NCBI RefSeq assembly: GCF_014851395.1
Contig: NW_024042261.1
Span: forward strand, 35,985,942 to 36,049,941
Direction of reading: 5' to 3'
Length of the DNA stretch: 64,000 nucleotides
Source of the DNA: Micropterus salmoides
Taxonomy: Eukaryota; Chordata; Actinopteri; Centrarchiformes; Centrarchidae
Below, piece after piece: positions 47,601 through 60,574 of this stretch; the first letter of the stretch is position 1; every line of letters starts with the position of its first letter. The position numbers were made by a program, and so were the translations under genes. The notes under the pieces were generated by a model, which saw only the letters and a list, made by a program, of their open reading frames with translations, had not been told where the DNA came from and searched no databases.

Positions 47601-48087
47601 CTGTTCCCTCAAAGCCCACTGGAATATCTGTTATCTGATCTATTGTACTACAAATAATAATACTGAGGTTTTTCTCATATGTCCCTTTGCCCTCAGTCCA
47701 ACACTCCTCTTGGTACTGGCCAGAGTCTGAATGGGTCAGGTTGTGAATCATGTAAGAAGAAATATTCTCCCTGCTGACCACTGAAAGTCGTTGCTTCAGG
47801 TCTTCGGCTACTGTGGAGTTCACAGACCTGAGGTCAGAGGTATTCCACAGGACAAGCTTCTCCTCACCAACAAATCTGGAGATCAGGCAGAAGTCGGCCT
47901 CCTTGTTGGGGTTGAAGATGTAAGAGCCCCTTTCCTCTTGGATGATGATGAGTTCTTCTGCATCAATGTTGTTGATGAGAGCAAACAGCAGGAAGGAGAG
48001 CTCTGTGACTGCAGCCATTCTGCTCTGAGGTCTCCTTGTGAGTGTGTGCAAAGACCGACACCACTCCCCTCATAAGCTCTATGTCAT
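44687..48087 (-). repeat. Right arm of the large inverted repeat, containing Ig copy B
   Basis: Reverse complement of 40481-43920 with scattered substitutions and indels. For example, the arm lengths differ by 39 bp, and an extra AACAAAAAACAAAACAAAAC run sits near 45121. The divergence argues for a genuine duplication rather than two haplotypes joined head to head. Confidence 0.85.
46678..48018 (-). pseudogene. Single-exon Ig-superfamily receptor, copy B (nonsense and two frameshifts)
   Basis: Same layout as copy A: signal peptide, four Ig-like domains, arginine-bearing transmembrane helix, tail ending RRGGERPAETEG. The frame is open from the ATG at 48018 to an in-frame TGA at 47583-47581, where copies A and C have Gly (A: PCVGAAD). 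It reopens in the same frame until a one-base deletion near 47133 (SVQ then out of frame). A two-base deletion follows near 46860, just after YWCAV. Copy B agrees with copy C in the third domain (VVSNYNDDQPPRW) more than with A, which supports B and C as the younger pair. Three lesions make a functional full-length product unlikely. Confidence 0.75.
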
Positions 48088-49675
48088 GTGTGAGAAAGTG
48101 CTAACCAACAAAGAAGACTAAGAGTTCACAGTCATGCTAGCAGCTCTGTGAAGCTGTACTTTAGCTGAACATGCTCACAATGATAATAATGATAACTAAA
48201 AACATTTAGTAAATATAATGTTTACCATCTTAGTTTAGTGTGTCAGCATCCCAAGAGTTTTTAATTAGTACTAAGCATGAAGTACAGCTGAGGATGAGGG
48301 AATGTCTTTAATTTTGAATTAATTTTGTCATAAACCAAAGTACAAATTGACAGATTAAAAGTAATTGCAGAAATAGCAGAAATGTGAGAGGAAATGGAGC
48401 CAAAACCACAGAGGCCAATGTGCCGTCAAACTCATATAATTAGGAAACCACCTGTGAGAAGTGTGAAAGCTTGAGTAATAATGTTTGTCTGTATCTATGG
48501 CTGTGATGAGAGAGAGAGAGATGAGCATAAATACATGTAAAATAAATACATAAAAATAAAAGTAAGGTAGTAATCTAGACTACTTCAGTGTGAAGCTTGT
48601 TATTTTTTGAGCATTTACATTTCTTTTACTGTGATTTGTCCTATAACACATTCCTGTTGCCTCAATATTTTTATTGTAGTATATCATAGACCTGTCTGTT
48701 TTGTTTGTCTGTTGCTGCCCGTTTTCGTTAGAAAATGTTATTTTGGAATTGCTCACATGGCACCCATTAAAGGAGCGCTTCAGATTCAATATTAGTCAAA
48801 GAGGGGGATTTGCACAAAACAGATTAAAAAAGAAAAGGTCAAAATTGAAGTAGAAGATGCTGAGATATCTTTTTAGTCACCACAAAGCTTCTAAACTGAT
48901 GGATCCTACATTACCTACAACACGCAAATTAATCATCTTCCTTTTCACTCATAGGTGAATATGTTGAATATCTCCCGTTAAGATCACAACACTAGACAGA
49001 GTCATGTTGTGTTTGTCACATTCTGTATCTCTGTCCCACCCTCCAGCCACATTTTTACTTCCCCAGGCGCCTTCATTGCCATTTTCTGTCCACGAGACGC
49101 CCTTAAAGTTTCCACCTGACTCCCACATCCACATGCTCACCCGTTTCCACTTTCTCTCATTAACCCTACAGGAATAATCTGCCTATGTCCACTATTTTCC
49201 TGCCAGATTGTCAGTGTTGCTTCTATCTTTGCTTTCCAGCAATCTGAATCTGGAACCTGAAGCAAGTCAGGTAAATTTCATTTATATTACCCATTTTCAC
49301 AAATCATAGATTTGCCTCAAGGGATTTTATAATCTGTATAGAATATGACACCCTACATCCTTAGACCCTAACCCTGGACCCTGGAAAGTGGACCCTGTGT
49401 CTACCTGCCTGCAAGCTTATGTATACAATGAGTTTATGCAGTTTCTTTGTTTTGATGTGACACTCTCATTAAAGAACCTTAAACTCTCTCTCTCTCTCTC
49501 TCTCTCTCTTTATTTCAAGTTCCATCAATTTCAAATGTTTTATTTATGAATGGCTAAGAAACATTTAAAAAATCAAATATCAAACAAACTGTAATAAAAA
49601 CAATGAGGAATAAATACTTAATTGAATAAGGTGATATAAAAAACCTTGTGATGAGTAAGTATGAACATATGCATA

Positions 49676-51013
49676 TTAACCCTTGTCTCAGCTGGACGCT
49701 CCCCTCCTCTCCTGGTCTTCTGGGTCACAGCACTACAACAGCACAGAGGATCACCAGCAGACCACTGAGCAGTGACCACCTCACTATGTAGAAGTAAATC
49801 CCAAAGGGCTCTCTGTGCTTCAGAAGAATCTTATTTGTTGACTCACACAGATCATCTGGGCCTATAACTGCACACCAATACTCTCCTGTGTCTTCCACTG
49901 AGACATTAGAGATGACCAAGGTGGCAGCAGGGTTAAATATACTTACTCTGCTCAGATCAGACATTACATCTAATTCACTAAAGTTTCTGCCTTCTGTTCG
50001 GTTCGAGTTCATGAACCAAGTATGTCTCTTACCCTGTCTCCAATCTCTGCACCTGAGAGTGACTTCATCTCCCTCTGAGAAGAACTCTACAGCAGGTGGG
50101 CCAAATTTGGGGCACACCAACAGAAAATATATTTGCACACTGATATAGCCTTTACAGGAGTACCAACCTGAGTGATTTAGCATTAGTGATGAAAACACCA
50201 GTGAGTAGTTTTGGCCCACCTCAGTTTTGGAGGAGGTGGACGAATCAAACTTTATCCAACGTGGGGGCTGGTCATCATTATAATTAGAGACAACACACTG
50301 CAACACAGCTGTCTCTTCCACTGAGCGGTAGATTATCTCTGGTTTTAGGAATAACTGTACAGGGTGACTGCTAACACACTGCTGTTGGTTCATCACCAGA
50401 CAGATGTACAATGTAAAGATTTCTTTTGTGAGGTTAGATTGATGAAGAGCTGCTTTGTTTTTCATCACTGTAACATTGTCCATCAGTGATGTCCTAGAGT
50501 CCCCCAAAACTCTTGTCCATATGTTTTCCTTAAAGTCACGCTTGAGCCACTGGATATCCAGATTGTCAGCCGCTCCCACACATGGCAGGTCCGCTGTTCC
50601 CCCAAGACTCACTGGTATAACTTTTATCTCATCTATTGTACTACAAATAATAATACTGAGGTTTTTCTTATACGTCCCTTTGCCCTCAGTCCAACACTCC
50701 TCTTGGTACTGGCCGGAGTCTGAATGGGTCAGGTTGTGAATCATGTAAGAAGAAATATTCTCCCTGCTGATTCACTGAAAGTCGTTGTTTCAGGTCTTCG
50801 GCTACTGTGGAGTTCACAGACCTGAGGTCAGAGGTATTCCACAGGACAAGCTTCTCCTCACCAACAAATCTGGAGATCAGGGCAGAAGTCGGCCTCCTTG
50901 TTGGGGTTGAAGATGTAAGAGCCCCTTTCCTCTTGGATGATGATGAGTTCTTCTGCATCAATGTTGTTGATGAGAGCAAACAGCAGGAAGGAGAGCTCTG
51001 TGACTGCAGCCAT
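49676..51013 (-). pseudogene. Single-exon Ig-superfamily receptor, copy C (four single-base frame breaks)
   Basis: The longest uninterrupted part of the family: 339 codons (50744-49725) covering the end of domain 1, all of domains 2-4 and the transmembrane helix. Breaks: an extra C at 50880-50882 in the first domain, an extra base near 50772 (ctgatTcactg), a missing base near 49730 right after ILCAVVV, which removes the basic tail, and a missing base near 49683. Copy C lacks about three codons present in A and B (KRDFKENIW instead of KRDFRYKEDIW), so it is a distinct paralogue. If the breaks are assembly errors this is the best candidate for a working receptor. Confidence 0.75.
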
Positions 51014-52429
51014 TCTGCTCTGAGGTCTCCTTGTGAGTGTCGTGCAAAGACCGACACCACTCCCCTCATAAGCTCTATGTCATGTGCAGTGAGAAAGTGC
51101 TAACCAACAAAGAAGACTAAGAGTTCACAGTCATGCTAGCAGCTCTGTGAAGCTGTACTTTAGCTGAACATGCTCACAATGATAATAATGATAACTAAAA
51201 ACATTTAGTAAATATAATGTTTACCATCTTAGTTTAGTGTGTCAGCATCCCAAGAGTTTTTAATTAGTACTAAACATGAAGTACTGCTGAGGATGAGGGA
51301 ATGTCTTTGAGTTTGCAGGAATTTTGTCATAAACCAAAGTACAAATTTACCAATGAAAAGAAAAGGGATCAGTTCATCCTCAGAAAAACAGAAATATCTG
51401 AACTAAATGTCATGGCATCTAATGGTTGTTGAGATATTTTGACATTGCCATCAGCGCCACACTCTGAGCAGGCATGTCTGAGCATGGCTACAAGTTGGAC
51501 TGCAGGTCAGAACAGTGCACATTTCTTTTCAAAGCGGTTTGTTAAGAATTTGGACCAAATCAACTTAGAGCAGAAAACTGAAGGAGTTTGAAATATATAT
51601 ACATTTCCATGGCAGAAATGTAAGAGGAAATGGAGCCAAAACCACAGAGGCCAATGTGCCGTCAAACTCATATAATTAGGAAACCACCTGTGAGAAGTGT
51701 GAAAGCTTGAGTAATAATGTTTGTCTGTATCTATGGCTGTGATGAGAGAGAGAGAGATGAGCATAAATACATGCAAAATAAATACATAAAAATAAAAGTA
51801 AGGTAGTAATCTAGACTACTTCAGTGTGAAGCTTGTTATTTTTTGAGCATTTACATTTCTTTTACTGTGATTTGTCCTATAACACATTCCTGTTGCCCCA
51901 ATATCTTTATTGCAGTATATCATAGACCTGTCTGTTTTGTTTGTCTGTTGCTGCCCGTTTTCGTTAGAGTTAGAATTGCCAATAAGGCACCCATAAAAGG
52001 AGTAGTTTAGATTTAATGTTATTCAAGTGGGGGGATTTCCACAATACAGATCAAAATTCAAGTAAGGGATGCTGACGTATCGCTGTAGTCCCTAGTATCA
52101 AAGCTTCAAAACTGCTGAAGCCTACATTTCCCAACACACAAATTAATCATCTTCCTTTTGACTCATAGTTAAGTGTTGAATATCTCCCATCAATATCACA
52201 ACACTGGACGGCTGTATCGAGTCATGTTGTGTTTGTCACGTTCTGTATCTCTGTCCCTCCCTCCAGCCACATTTCCACATCCCCTTCATTTCCATTCTCT
52301 ACCTGTCCACCAGATGCCCTCAGAGTTTTCCACCTGAGGACCTGCAGTGTATGTAGATAGAAATGGCTCATTCTAAGGTAATAAAAACATAATGGTTCAT
52401 CTTTAAACACCAATGAAACATAGTTACAG

Positions 52430-52612
52430 TATTTCACAAAAGTGAGGACCCACTGAAGAAATGACACTTTGCTACAATGTAAAGTAGTGAGTGTGCAGCT
52501 TGTATAACAGTGTAAAGTCCCCTCAAAATAACACATCACACAGCCATTAATGTCTAAACTGCTGGCAACAAAAGGGAGTACACCCCTAAGTGAAAATGGG
52601 AATTTCTGTACT
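52430..52612 (-). mobile_element. Terminal fragment of a Tc1-like element
   Basis: Reversed, the stretch holds TTGTTGCCAGCAGTTTAGAC and ATTAATGGCTGTGTGATGTG, then ACACTGTTATACAAGCTGC and CTACTTTACATTGTAGCAAA. I recognise this as the end region of a widespread fish Tc1-type transposon. No transposase or opposite end is seen. Confidence 0.5.
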
Positions 52613-54200
52613 AAAAAGACTTGGAAGATACCCACTTAATTTGTCTAACTCAAACTGCTAAAGCCTCTTATTAGCTTCAGCTTAACTTTAAAAAACTGGG
52701 AACATGTCTTTTTTCGTCAGGAAGTTGCCCTGTGAAATTCAGTAAGACACCTCTGAACACATCTACATTGCTGTCACTTGGTTTAAAAGACAAAGCCTTG
52801 AAGTTGTATGACTTCATATTTACATTTTTATTTTCCTGTAATTAAATAGCATTTAATTAAATGAATCCATATTTGCATTTTATAGAAAAGTAAAAAGACA
52901 GTTACATATTCAAAAGATTTAAATTACTTAAGCTAGTTTTATGTGTTTCTTAGTTTTGTCTTCCAGTGTTAAGTCTGGTCGGCCTATGTGGAAGAATCTT
53001 CACTTTTTCCACTAGATGTCGCCGTCTTGTTTTTCTTCACAACATTTACCACTGCATCTTGTAGTCAATTTTTTCTGGTTTGTTGAACAGTGTGCTTTGT
53101 GGAAACAATGCATGTTGTCTTCAGCAATTCAGTAATGATCATCAAACATTTTTTGGTTATTGTTTTTATGGTTTGGAAATCAAATTGTAATCTGAATAGG
53201 TTTTTAAACTGAACAAAGGAGGAATTGTTTGTATCCAAGGTTTGTTTGATTTAGGCTCGTTTTTTTTAATAAGATAGTTTTCACCTTTGTTGTTTTCTTC
53301 TGTTTTCTAAGTGAGACAGGGTAAAATATTAAAAGTAAGTCAGTGTTTAATCCTACAAATCACAACATCTTCACAGTGAATTTATTTTTTCAGCACATGT
53401 TAAAAGAATATGTTATATATTCATGAACTGCTTTGCCCTTTATTGTTAAACAGATAAATTATGATGTGGAGTATGGAAGCCTAAACAGAAGGACAGATCA
53501 GAAATCCCACCCACCTTGTGCTGCTGTAGAATACATTGGAAAGCACTTTCTTGCATTATCACCAGTATTTTTTTTGTTTTTTAACTCTAAGATTTTCAAA
53601 GACATGGTGCTATTATAAACGCACGACAGTGTCTTAGTCACTGGTACAAAAATAGGTACGCAAAGCTCAAACACAAGCACCGTACGCAGATAAGGAAATG
53701 TGTGGTTCTGACCTTTCTCAGCCGTGAATATTGTGACACTGACACAGTTTTTATATTGCAGGACTGCAGTGAGACAATGTGTAATCTCACATTTGATTTT
53801 GATAAAGAATGCATTTTTTTCCCTTAATGATTTTACATGTAACATGAAAAACTTCTTAATCTTGTATATTTTGTAATGTAATAATTTGAGATGAATTTAA
53901 ACAACAAAATAAAGGTGAACACAATATTACAGTAGATATTGTATTTAATATATATTTTCATAAATGTTCAATGTTGATGGAATCATAATTATTATTATTA
54001 CCTCTCATAAATAGCTTTTTAAAACACATTTTCCCTACTCTGTGTCTTAAAATGTTTCAGGTGTTATGTAAAGTGCTGGTCATGTGCAGTGTCCCTTATA
54101 AGTTCCTACTTCTTTATTGTTTTTGATCCACTACTAGAGTTACACATTGAATGCATCGCTGTTATCCAGGGCTTGGAGAGAAGTAGAATATCGGACTTGT
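52613..54200. other. Intergenic stretch without a supported gene
   Basis: AT-rich and free of recognisable exons on either strand. AATAAA at about 53907 is not linked to a gene. Confidence 0.45.
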
Positions 54201-54235
54201 TTTTGTGACAACGAACGCACCAACGCTGGCTCCCT

Positions 54236-54522
54236 ACCGCACCAGCCAATCGGCGGCGAGCGATGCTGAAATGAACCAATGGCATGTCCGGAGCGGCGTG
54301 TAAGTGGGCGGGTGTTTCTGTGCAGCAGGCTTCTCTGTGCCCAGCTAACAATAGCCTGGGATCGGCAAGTTTACTGTTAAAAAAGCAGCCAGGAGGCCGA
54401 CAGAGCGGAGCGGAGCTGATCCGAGAGGAGAGCAGAGTTAGCCGAATACATGAGACGGTGTGTCCCGGTGTCGGAAATTTCCACTCTACACTCTGGGATT
54501 TACATTTGCAACCAGACAAGTG
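54236..54522 (+). promoter_or_regulatory. CpG-rich promoter and non-coding first exon, probably of pak1
   Basis: Two CCAAT boxes (54246-54250, 54276-54280) and a GC box (GGGCGG, 54305-54310) are followed by GC-rich sequence. A strong donor reads AAGTG then GTGAGT at 54523. No TATA box is clear. An ATG at 54450 stays open to the donor for about 24 codons, but it does not begin like any protein I know, so it is read as an upstream frame. In vertebrates PAK1 lies beyond AQP11 in the opposite orientation to it, which fits a plus-strand promoter here. The gene name is inference from gene order only. Confidence 0.5.
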
Positions 54523-56375
54523 GTGAGTGACCATTTCTACTTTATTTCTAAACCCTTAAATTTATTCCGTCATTTCCATTCTCAGCCAGGCATGGTGCGG
54601 CGTGAATTAACGTTACTTGAGGGGCTCGCTTGCCTGTGAATAGGAAGGGGTTAATGGTCACTGTAGGCTGGGATAACGCTATTATTCCCTTATTCTTTAT
54701 CTTACATGCATGCATTAAAACGCCCGGACTCTGCAGGCCCATCAACACGCACACAGCGGACTTGAAGTCAGCCACGACGAGGTTATAACAGTCGGAGGTG
54801 GTGGATGGTGTGATTTATTTTTTTTATTACACCGGTTTCCTCCCAGTTTACCAGCTGGCTGTGATAACAGGGAGTTTTTTTTTTCTTCTTTTTTGTGGCG
54901 AACTGATAACACGACAAGGCGTGTATCGAATGAATGAATGGACGAATGAATGGGTGAAAGAAAGAAATCCTGCCTGTGTTTCCACTTTTCCATTTCTGAA
55001 ATCTACCTCCAAAGGATACCTCTGACATGATTCATCAGAAAGTCCATGCGGTGCCCAAGAATAGACCGATACACTGCTCTGCTCCCACTGCGACGCCCTC
55101 AAATCTCTGAAATGGTTCTTTAAGTGCATTATTGAGCTCTTGTTGGTGTGATAAGTTCTCATTAGAAAAGCAATCACGGTTTATTTATTTTCTCAACCAG
55201 ACAGAGCTGTTAGAAAGCAGAAATCCGCTCATATCTCGTAAAGTATCTATCTGACAATCCCTTACTCCCATTACTATGAGGCTATCAACGTGTCTGCAGT
55301 AATCAGAAGTGACTTAACAGTGAGCTCCTGCAGATTCACATCAGCACCTGCTTTATCTTTGCTGTAAACTTTCTTCTAGCTCTTCATACGTGCACAGTAA
55401 TCTTTCTGAAATGCACTGGGGCTCTTGTTTCCACATGGCTCAGCAGAAATCACTGCACTTCTCTTGATCCTGCAGCTGGTATGTAGGCTATGTGTCAGTA
55501 GATTTTTAAAATTTTTTAGAGGCTTTGGCGAGTTTATCTGCTGCATCTTATTGATTACAGACATGCAGACAAGGGTGCTTTTTTAATCAGCATTTAGGAG
55601 AGTCTGTTCCCTTCAAACTCAGTCTAATTTTTTACTCAGCTGGACAAATAAACTGATTTCTTCAGCTCTCTGTATTTCATGCATACACTAAAAGCCCTCC
55701 TCCGGCTAAGTTGGGCTGAAGTTGCCCTTCGGTCCCTGTTATAAAAAGTTTGTAATAAAAGAATGACCAGTTTCCTGGATAATGAAAAGCTGTTAAGTGT
55801 GAGAAGCTGATTAAAGGTGTTGGTGGTTCACTCCTGAGCTGTTTGTTGTACTGGAAGACAAAAAATTTAATTATTTAGTGATGATTTAATATAATTTTCC
55901 CTTTTTGTGACTGATGTTACTTTACTATTAAGTTGCACACCTGTATGAGGGGAGATGATAGTGGAGAGATGAAATTAATTCCAGTCAAGTGATTATTGGC
56001 TTGTCATTTTGTTTATCGGCTTCCTCAAGGAACCCAGAAAGTTCCTCACCTCTGAACCTCTGCTGTAAGTTTCAATTTACATGTGTGCATTTAAATGAAG
56101 CCAGTTTAACCACTAGGAGTAATTGGTTTGTATACACTCTTCAGTGTGTAGTAGAATACTGCATTAAATGTTAATAATTATCCAATTTTTGACCCTGATC
56201 CACAGATGGACGTTCAAAATCAAATTTTCAAGATAGTCCTGAAGAAAATGAAAGTTGAGTTCTGATATTAGACATGGGGGAAAAAAATTCTATTTATGTA
56301 TTAGTTGATGGAGAAAATTAACTGCCAACTATTTTGATAATTAATTAATCATTTGTAATTTATTTTGACCATTGA

Positions 56376-56600
56376 TGTTTAGGGCTACAACTAATGATAA
56401 TTTTTATTATTGATTAATCTATTGATTATTTTCTTGATTACTTTTTAGGTCTGAAAATTGATGTCCTCAAAGGTCTTCTTTTGTCCACAACCCAAATACA
56501 TTGAGTTTACTGTCATAGAGGACTAAAGAAACCAGAAAATATTAACATGTGAGAAGCTGAATTTAGAGAATTTGGACCTTTTTTTCTTTAAAAAAGTGGA
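56376..56600. repeat. Degenerate MITE copy of the AGGGCTRCAAC family
   Basis: Opens TTAGGGCTACAACTAATGAT and continues GATTATTTTCTTGATTAC. The far end is unclear because another member begins at about 56600. Same family as the clns1a intron 1 copies. Confidence 0.5.
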
Positions 56601-57206
56601 GGGCTGAAACAATTAATTGATTAAATCAATTACTAAAATGCATCAACGCAAATTCTTTGCATCGACACTTCGTTTAATCCATACTGTATAGCACACTGTT
56701 TGGCACGGACATTTGTTACTGTCGCACTTCGAGCTTACGCTGTGAACACGACGTGATTATGATGGAGCCGTTTGCAAAGTGGAGGAAGAGAGAGAAAATA
56801 GCGAGGGACAAAGAAGAAAGTGTCCAAAGCATGTGATTATTTCAGGCTAAAAGAAAACAACAACTCTGTAATGTCACAGTCCGTCCACCGTAAAACGAAA
56901 CGTATGTCGCCTTGGCAACAGCACCTGATCAGAAAGCACCCGGTGTTCTGCCAGCGGACCACAGACAAGGTAACAGCAACTTTAGCATTTAACTGAAATC
57001 ATGATTGATTGTTGAGTTGAAGGCTAGCCAAAGTAAGCTCAGCTGAAAATGTGCACACGTGTGTTTGTTATTCCTCACCTGGTTGGGCCGTGAGTTGACT
57101 GGGTGTCGGGTAGCCGCCAAGCAAAAAGTATTCTTAAACGACACATCGATGAAATAATCTGTAGAAGCTCGAGCACTAAAATCATCGTTAGCTGCAGCCC
57201 TAAAAA
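56600..57206. mobile_element. hAT-like MITE, about 600 bp
   Basis: The left end GAGGGCTGAAACAATTAATT and the right end ATCGTTAGCTGCAGCCCTA form imperfect inverted repeats. The interior carries GC-richer unique sequence (56740-57110) but no intact frame. A further small copy lies at 57207-57290, ending TTGTTGCAGCTCTA. Confidence 0.55.
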
Positions 57207-58063
57207 AGTGTTTAATCGATCATCAAAATAGTTGATGATTTAATTTAATAGTTGTCATCTAATGATTGGTCGACTAATTGTTGCAGCTCTATTTTGGACT
57301 CAGAAAAAAAGGGATGGACCCTTTTTATTTTACTATCTTTTTTGACATTTTATAGGCTAAATGATCAATCTGGAGAATAATCAATTGAATCGATACTTAA
57401 CATTTGCTTTTAAGAATCTTTTAAATTACATCATATTTAAATCTAGTGTTAATGTAACTGGAATTTTCTTTTATGCATTTAACAAATTGGGATTGTTGGG
57501 TCTCCATTATAATTTAAATTGTATTATTGGTTTGAAGAAGCCTTTCTAATGATAGATCGACTGTTCTGGTCATCGGTAAAGATGTTTCTAAAGCAGCAGC
57601 TTCAAAACAAGTGCAGTAAATGAAGTCAGTGAAATAAGCCTCTGCCAATGCAGGAAGTCCACTTTCAAAGTGTAAAGTGCTGAGGGCCTGGCGGCCAGTC
57701 ACATCTGATCAGAAACATGAATGGAAACTCTTGATTCAGTTATTGATACACAAGCGTTCCATGTTAATTTAACCTCAGAAATGTTTCCGTAGTCCGACTG
57801 AAAAGGCACAAATGGACTTCCTGGTTTCCTGGCAGTGAGATGAACCCATGGATTGGTTTAAGGCCAGTGGCGGCACACTGTGTTTGCCATGGAGACCTGG
57901 GTGTGGCCAAAGGAGTATTTTATGACCCTGTGTGAAGCGTGAGGCCACCCAGTTGTCGCTTTGACACCTCGACAGCATGACGGAGAGAGCGAGGAAGGCT
58001 GGGAGGAGTTAATGACCCATTTGGCTCCTGTGGCTTTGGGCTCGGCTACTTCAGGAGAATAAG

Positions 58064-58067
<4 letters not shown>

Positions 58068-58095
<28 letters not shown>
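58068..58095. repeat. (TG)n microsatellite
   Basis: About 14 TG units. Confidence 0.9.
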
Positions 58096-58098
<3 letters not shown>

Positions 58099-60574
58099 CA
58101 CGTGAATGTGTGGTTTTTCTTTTGGCCAGTCTTAGGACTCTGTCTCACCTGTCACTGAAGTTATTATAACCCCCGAGACAGTTTGTTTGGGAATTAGACC
58201 TGCTGACCTACAATATGGGCAACTTACTGCCAGGCACATTCACACAGAACGATGCAGTGCGCTTCATTTGCATATTATTTCTTTTCTATTTATTTTATTT
58301 TCAGTCTCATAATTCTGCATGTGAGATGGGGAAAGTCTGTTGTTTCTATTGCAGTATTAATCCCATGTTTAGTTGCCCAGCAGGAGCAACATTAGTGTTC
58401 AGTGGGGTCATGTTTGTGTCCACCTGGCGAATGTAATCCCCTGATTTAGCCTACTTTTCTTGTAGCTTTGTTTTTGGTCTCTACCAACTCCTGAGGGAAA
58501 TATCTGACTCTTCAGCTACTAAATGCTCCACTCTGTTCACCAGTTAGTCGCTGACTGTGTCTTGTCTGCTGTTTGCTGCTGGGCAGGTATGTACAGTGGG
58601 TTTTTAGAGCTTTTTCACTGCAGTCAGGAATTACTGTACAAGTAGTCATGGGATCCATTCTTAATATAAAACTTTGATAATAGCAATTATGAGCTTGCCT
58701 CAAAATAACAACTAAATTAAATGAAGAAGTATTATTTAAAACTAGATTGATGTAGAGCTGATTCCTATATTACTCGATTAGTGTATCAACTGTTATGATA
58801 ACTGATTATCAGTCATCTTTTAAGCAAAAATGCCAAATATTCTTAGTTCCTGCTTCTCATTTGTGATGATTTGCACTGTTTCTTTATCTGATGAGACAGT
58901 AAACTGTATGTCTTTAAGAGTTGGATTCAAGGAGTGTCCAGTTTGGTGTACTCAGAATCCTGTCTCTACTCTTTGAAGATGATGAAGATCAATATCACTT
59001 ACATGTCTGCAAATAAAGCTGCCACCAGCAGCTGGTTAGCTTATTTAAGTTTGGCATAAAGACTGGAAAAAGGGGGAAATGGCTTACCTGGCTCGGTCCA
59101 AAGGTAACAAAAACCTAGACTCCAGGAAGTTACTGCGCCTGGCAAAGAAATAGTCATAGAAGAAATAAACATAACCTCCCGTCAAACTCAAACATATTAT
59201 TTTTATACTTCAGCTTTTGTACAGATCAAGCAAACAAAATATAACATGTTAGTGATCTTTAGTGGTGCTGGTAGGTAGATTTTGTTACCTTTGGACTGAG
59301 GAATGATAGATGTTTCCCTTGTTTCCGGTCTTTGTGCTAAGCTAAGCTAACTGGTAGCTTTATATTAATTTATTTTTATTATACTAACCCATACAGAATC
59401 AGTCTTTTTATCTAACTCTCTGCAAGAGACTAAATAAATGTATTTCGAACAAATGTCAAACTATTCCTTTAACTGGCGGATTGGTGTAATGTTGCAGATA
59501 TCAAGTGCAACTACTCACTAGCAGATTTCTACAAACAATAATGAACTAAATTACTCATTGAGATGGATATTTTTCTTGCAGTGTTGCCACTCACTCACAT
59601 ACAGTACCAACAGAAATAGTAATATTGGCTGTGGAGCAGCCAGTAGCCTGCCAGCAGCTGAATAATGGATAGTCTGTCTGCCTGGAAGGCTGCTGGAGCT
59701 GCTGAGCACGGCGTCTAGACGAACCCCGACAGCACAAAACTACATGCACGCTCCTCCTCTCTCCGTGAAAAAGACTGACTGTCTGAGTCCAGATAAAAAG
59801 CTGTGATCCTGGATTGATTTTTTTATCCACTTCATTGATGTGAAGGCAGATGAAAGGAAGGGTAATGACACATGCTTAAGCTGTTAATGGTATGGTTCAG
59901 GCTTAGAAAGATATTCCTAATACTGGTGGTGTAATTATGTTCAGACCTGTAGAGAGGATTGAAATATTCCACTTGACTACCTCTGCTTCAGTTCAGTTTC
60001 AGTTTTAGGAGTCAAAGCACTGTTTGATTAGAGAACAGGAGGACGAAGCTTTTGCAGGTGGAGCGCCATTTGGGGATAACATCAGTGTAATTTAATCTGT
60101 TTTCTGTCAGCACTGATCTGTCTGAGTGTATTTGCTGCAGTCAGAAGCTCTTACTGTCTGTTGTATTGCAGGTCCGCACAATCCACAAAGTCACAGGCTT
60201 GTGCTTTTGGAATTCTCGTAAAAAGAAACCCCTTAGAAACAGTTAGTAGTTGTAGTTTTCATGTTTGTTACAGTATGTACAAAGAGAGCTGCACTGAAGC
60301 TTACATGGCTACAGAACCTGCACAGGACTATTAAGTAGTGAACGTGCATGGTGCATTCAAACTTCATGAGTGTTGAACCTCTTGAACTTGTGTCTTCGGC
60401 TCGCCATGTGACCACATCAGCCACAGAAACTACAGAGACGGGAAACAATACAGCAGCTGATTTTGCAGGTATCTGAATTACAAGCCTCTTCACCAGCAGA
60501 GAACAGAGGGAAGAGATACCGTATTGAAGCATCATCAGAATCACAATGTTGAAGTTCGTTTCCGATTCGGTAGT

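Larger units (their letters stand above)
44670..52330 (-). repeat. Direct tandem array of Ig-gene units
   Basis: The module AAGAGTTTTAATTAGTACTA with AAGTACAGCTGAGGAT opens each unit at 44670, 48253 and 51252. The units are 3583 bp (with copy B), 2999 bp (with copy C) and a partial third one without a gene. The flanks 48361-49140 and 51600-52330 are near-identical in long stretches (AAAGTAAGGTAGTAATCTAG, CATGTTGTGTTTGTCAC). A CT microsatellite at 49482-49509 lies in unit 2. Confidence 0.75.

Noticed and set aside
44687..48087. The inverted repeat as a simple assembly artefact (same locus joined to its reverse complement)
   Set aside because: The two arms carry different substitutions, indels and frame breaks, and the B-C tandem has its own length differences. 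An artefact is not excluded for individual indels but is unlikely for the whole structure.
54450..54522. Coding start (MRRCVPVSEI...) in the 54.4 kb exon
   Set aside because: It resembles no known N-terminus, and the promoter most likely belongs to a gene with a non-coding first exon; kept only as a possible upstream frame.
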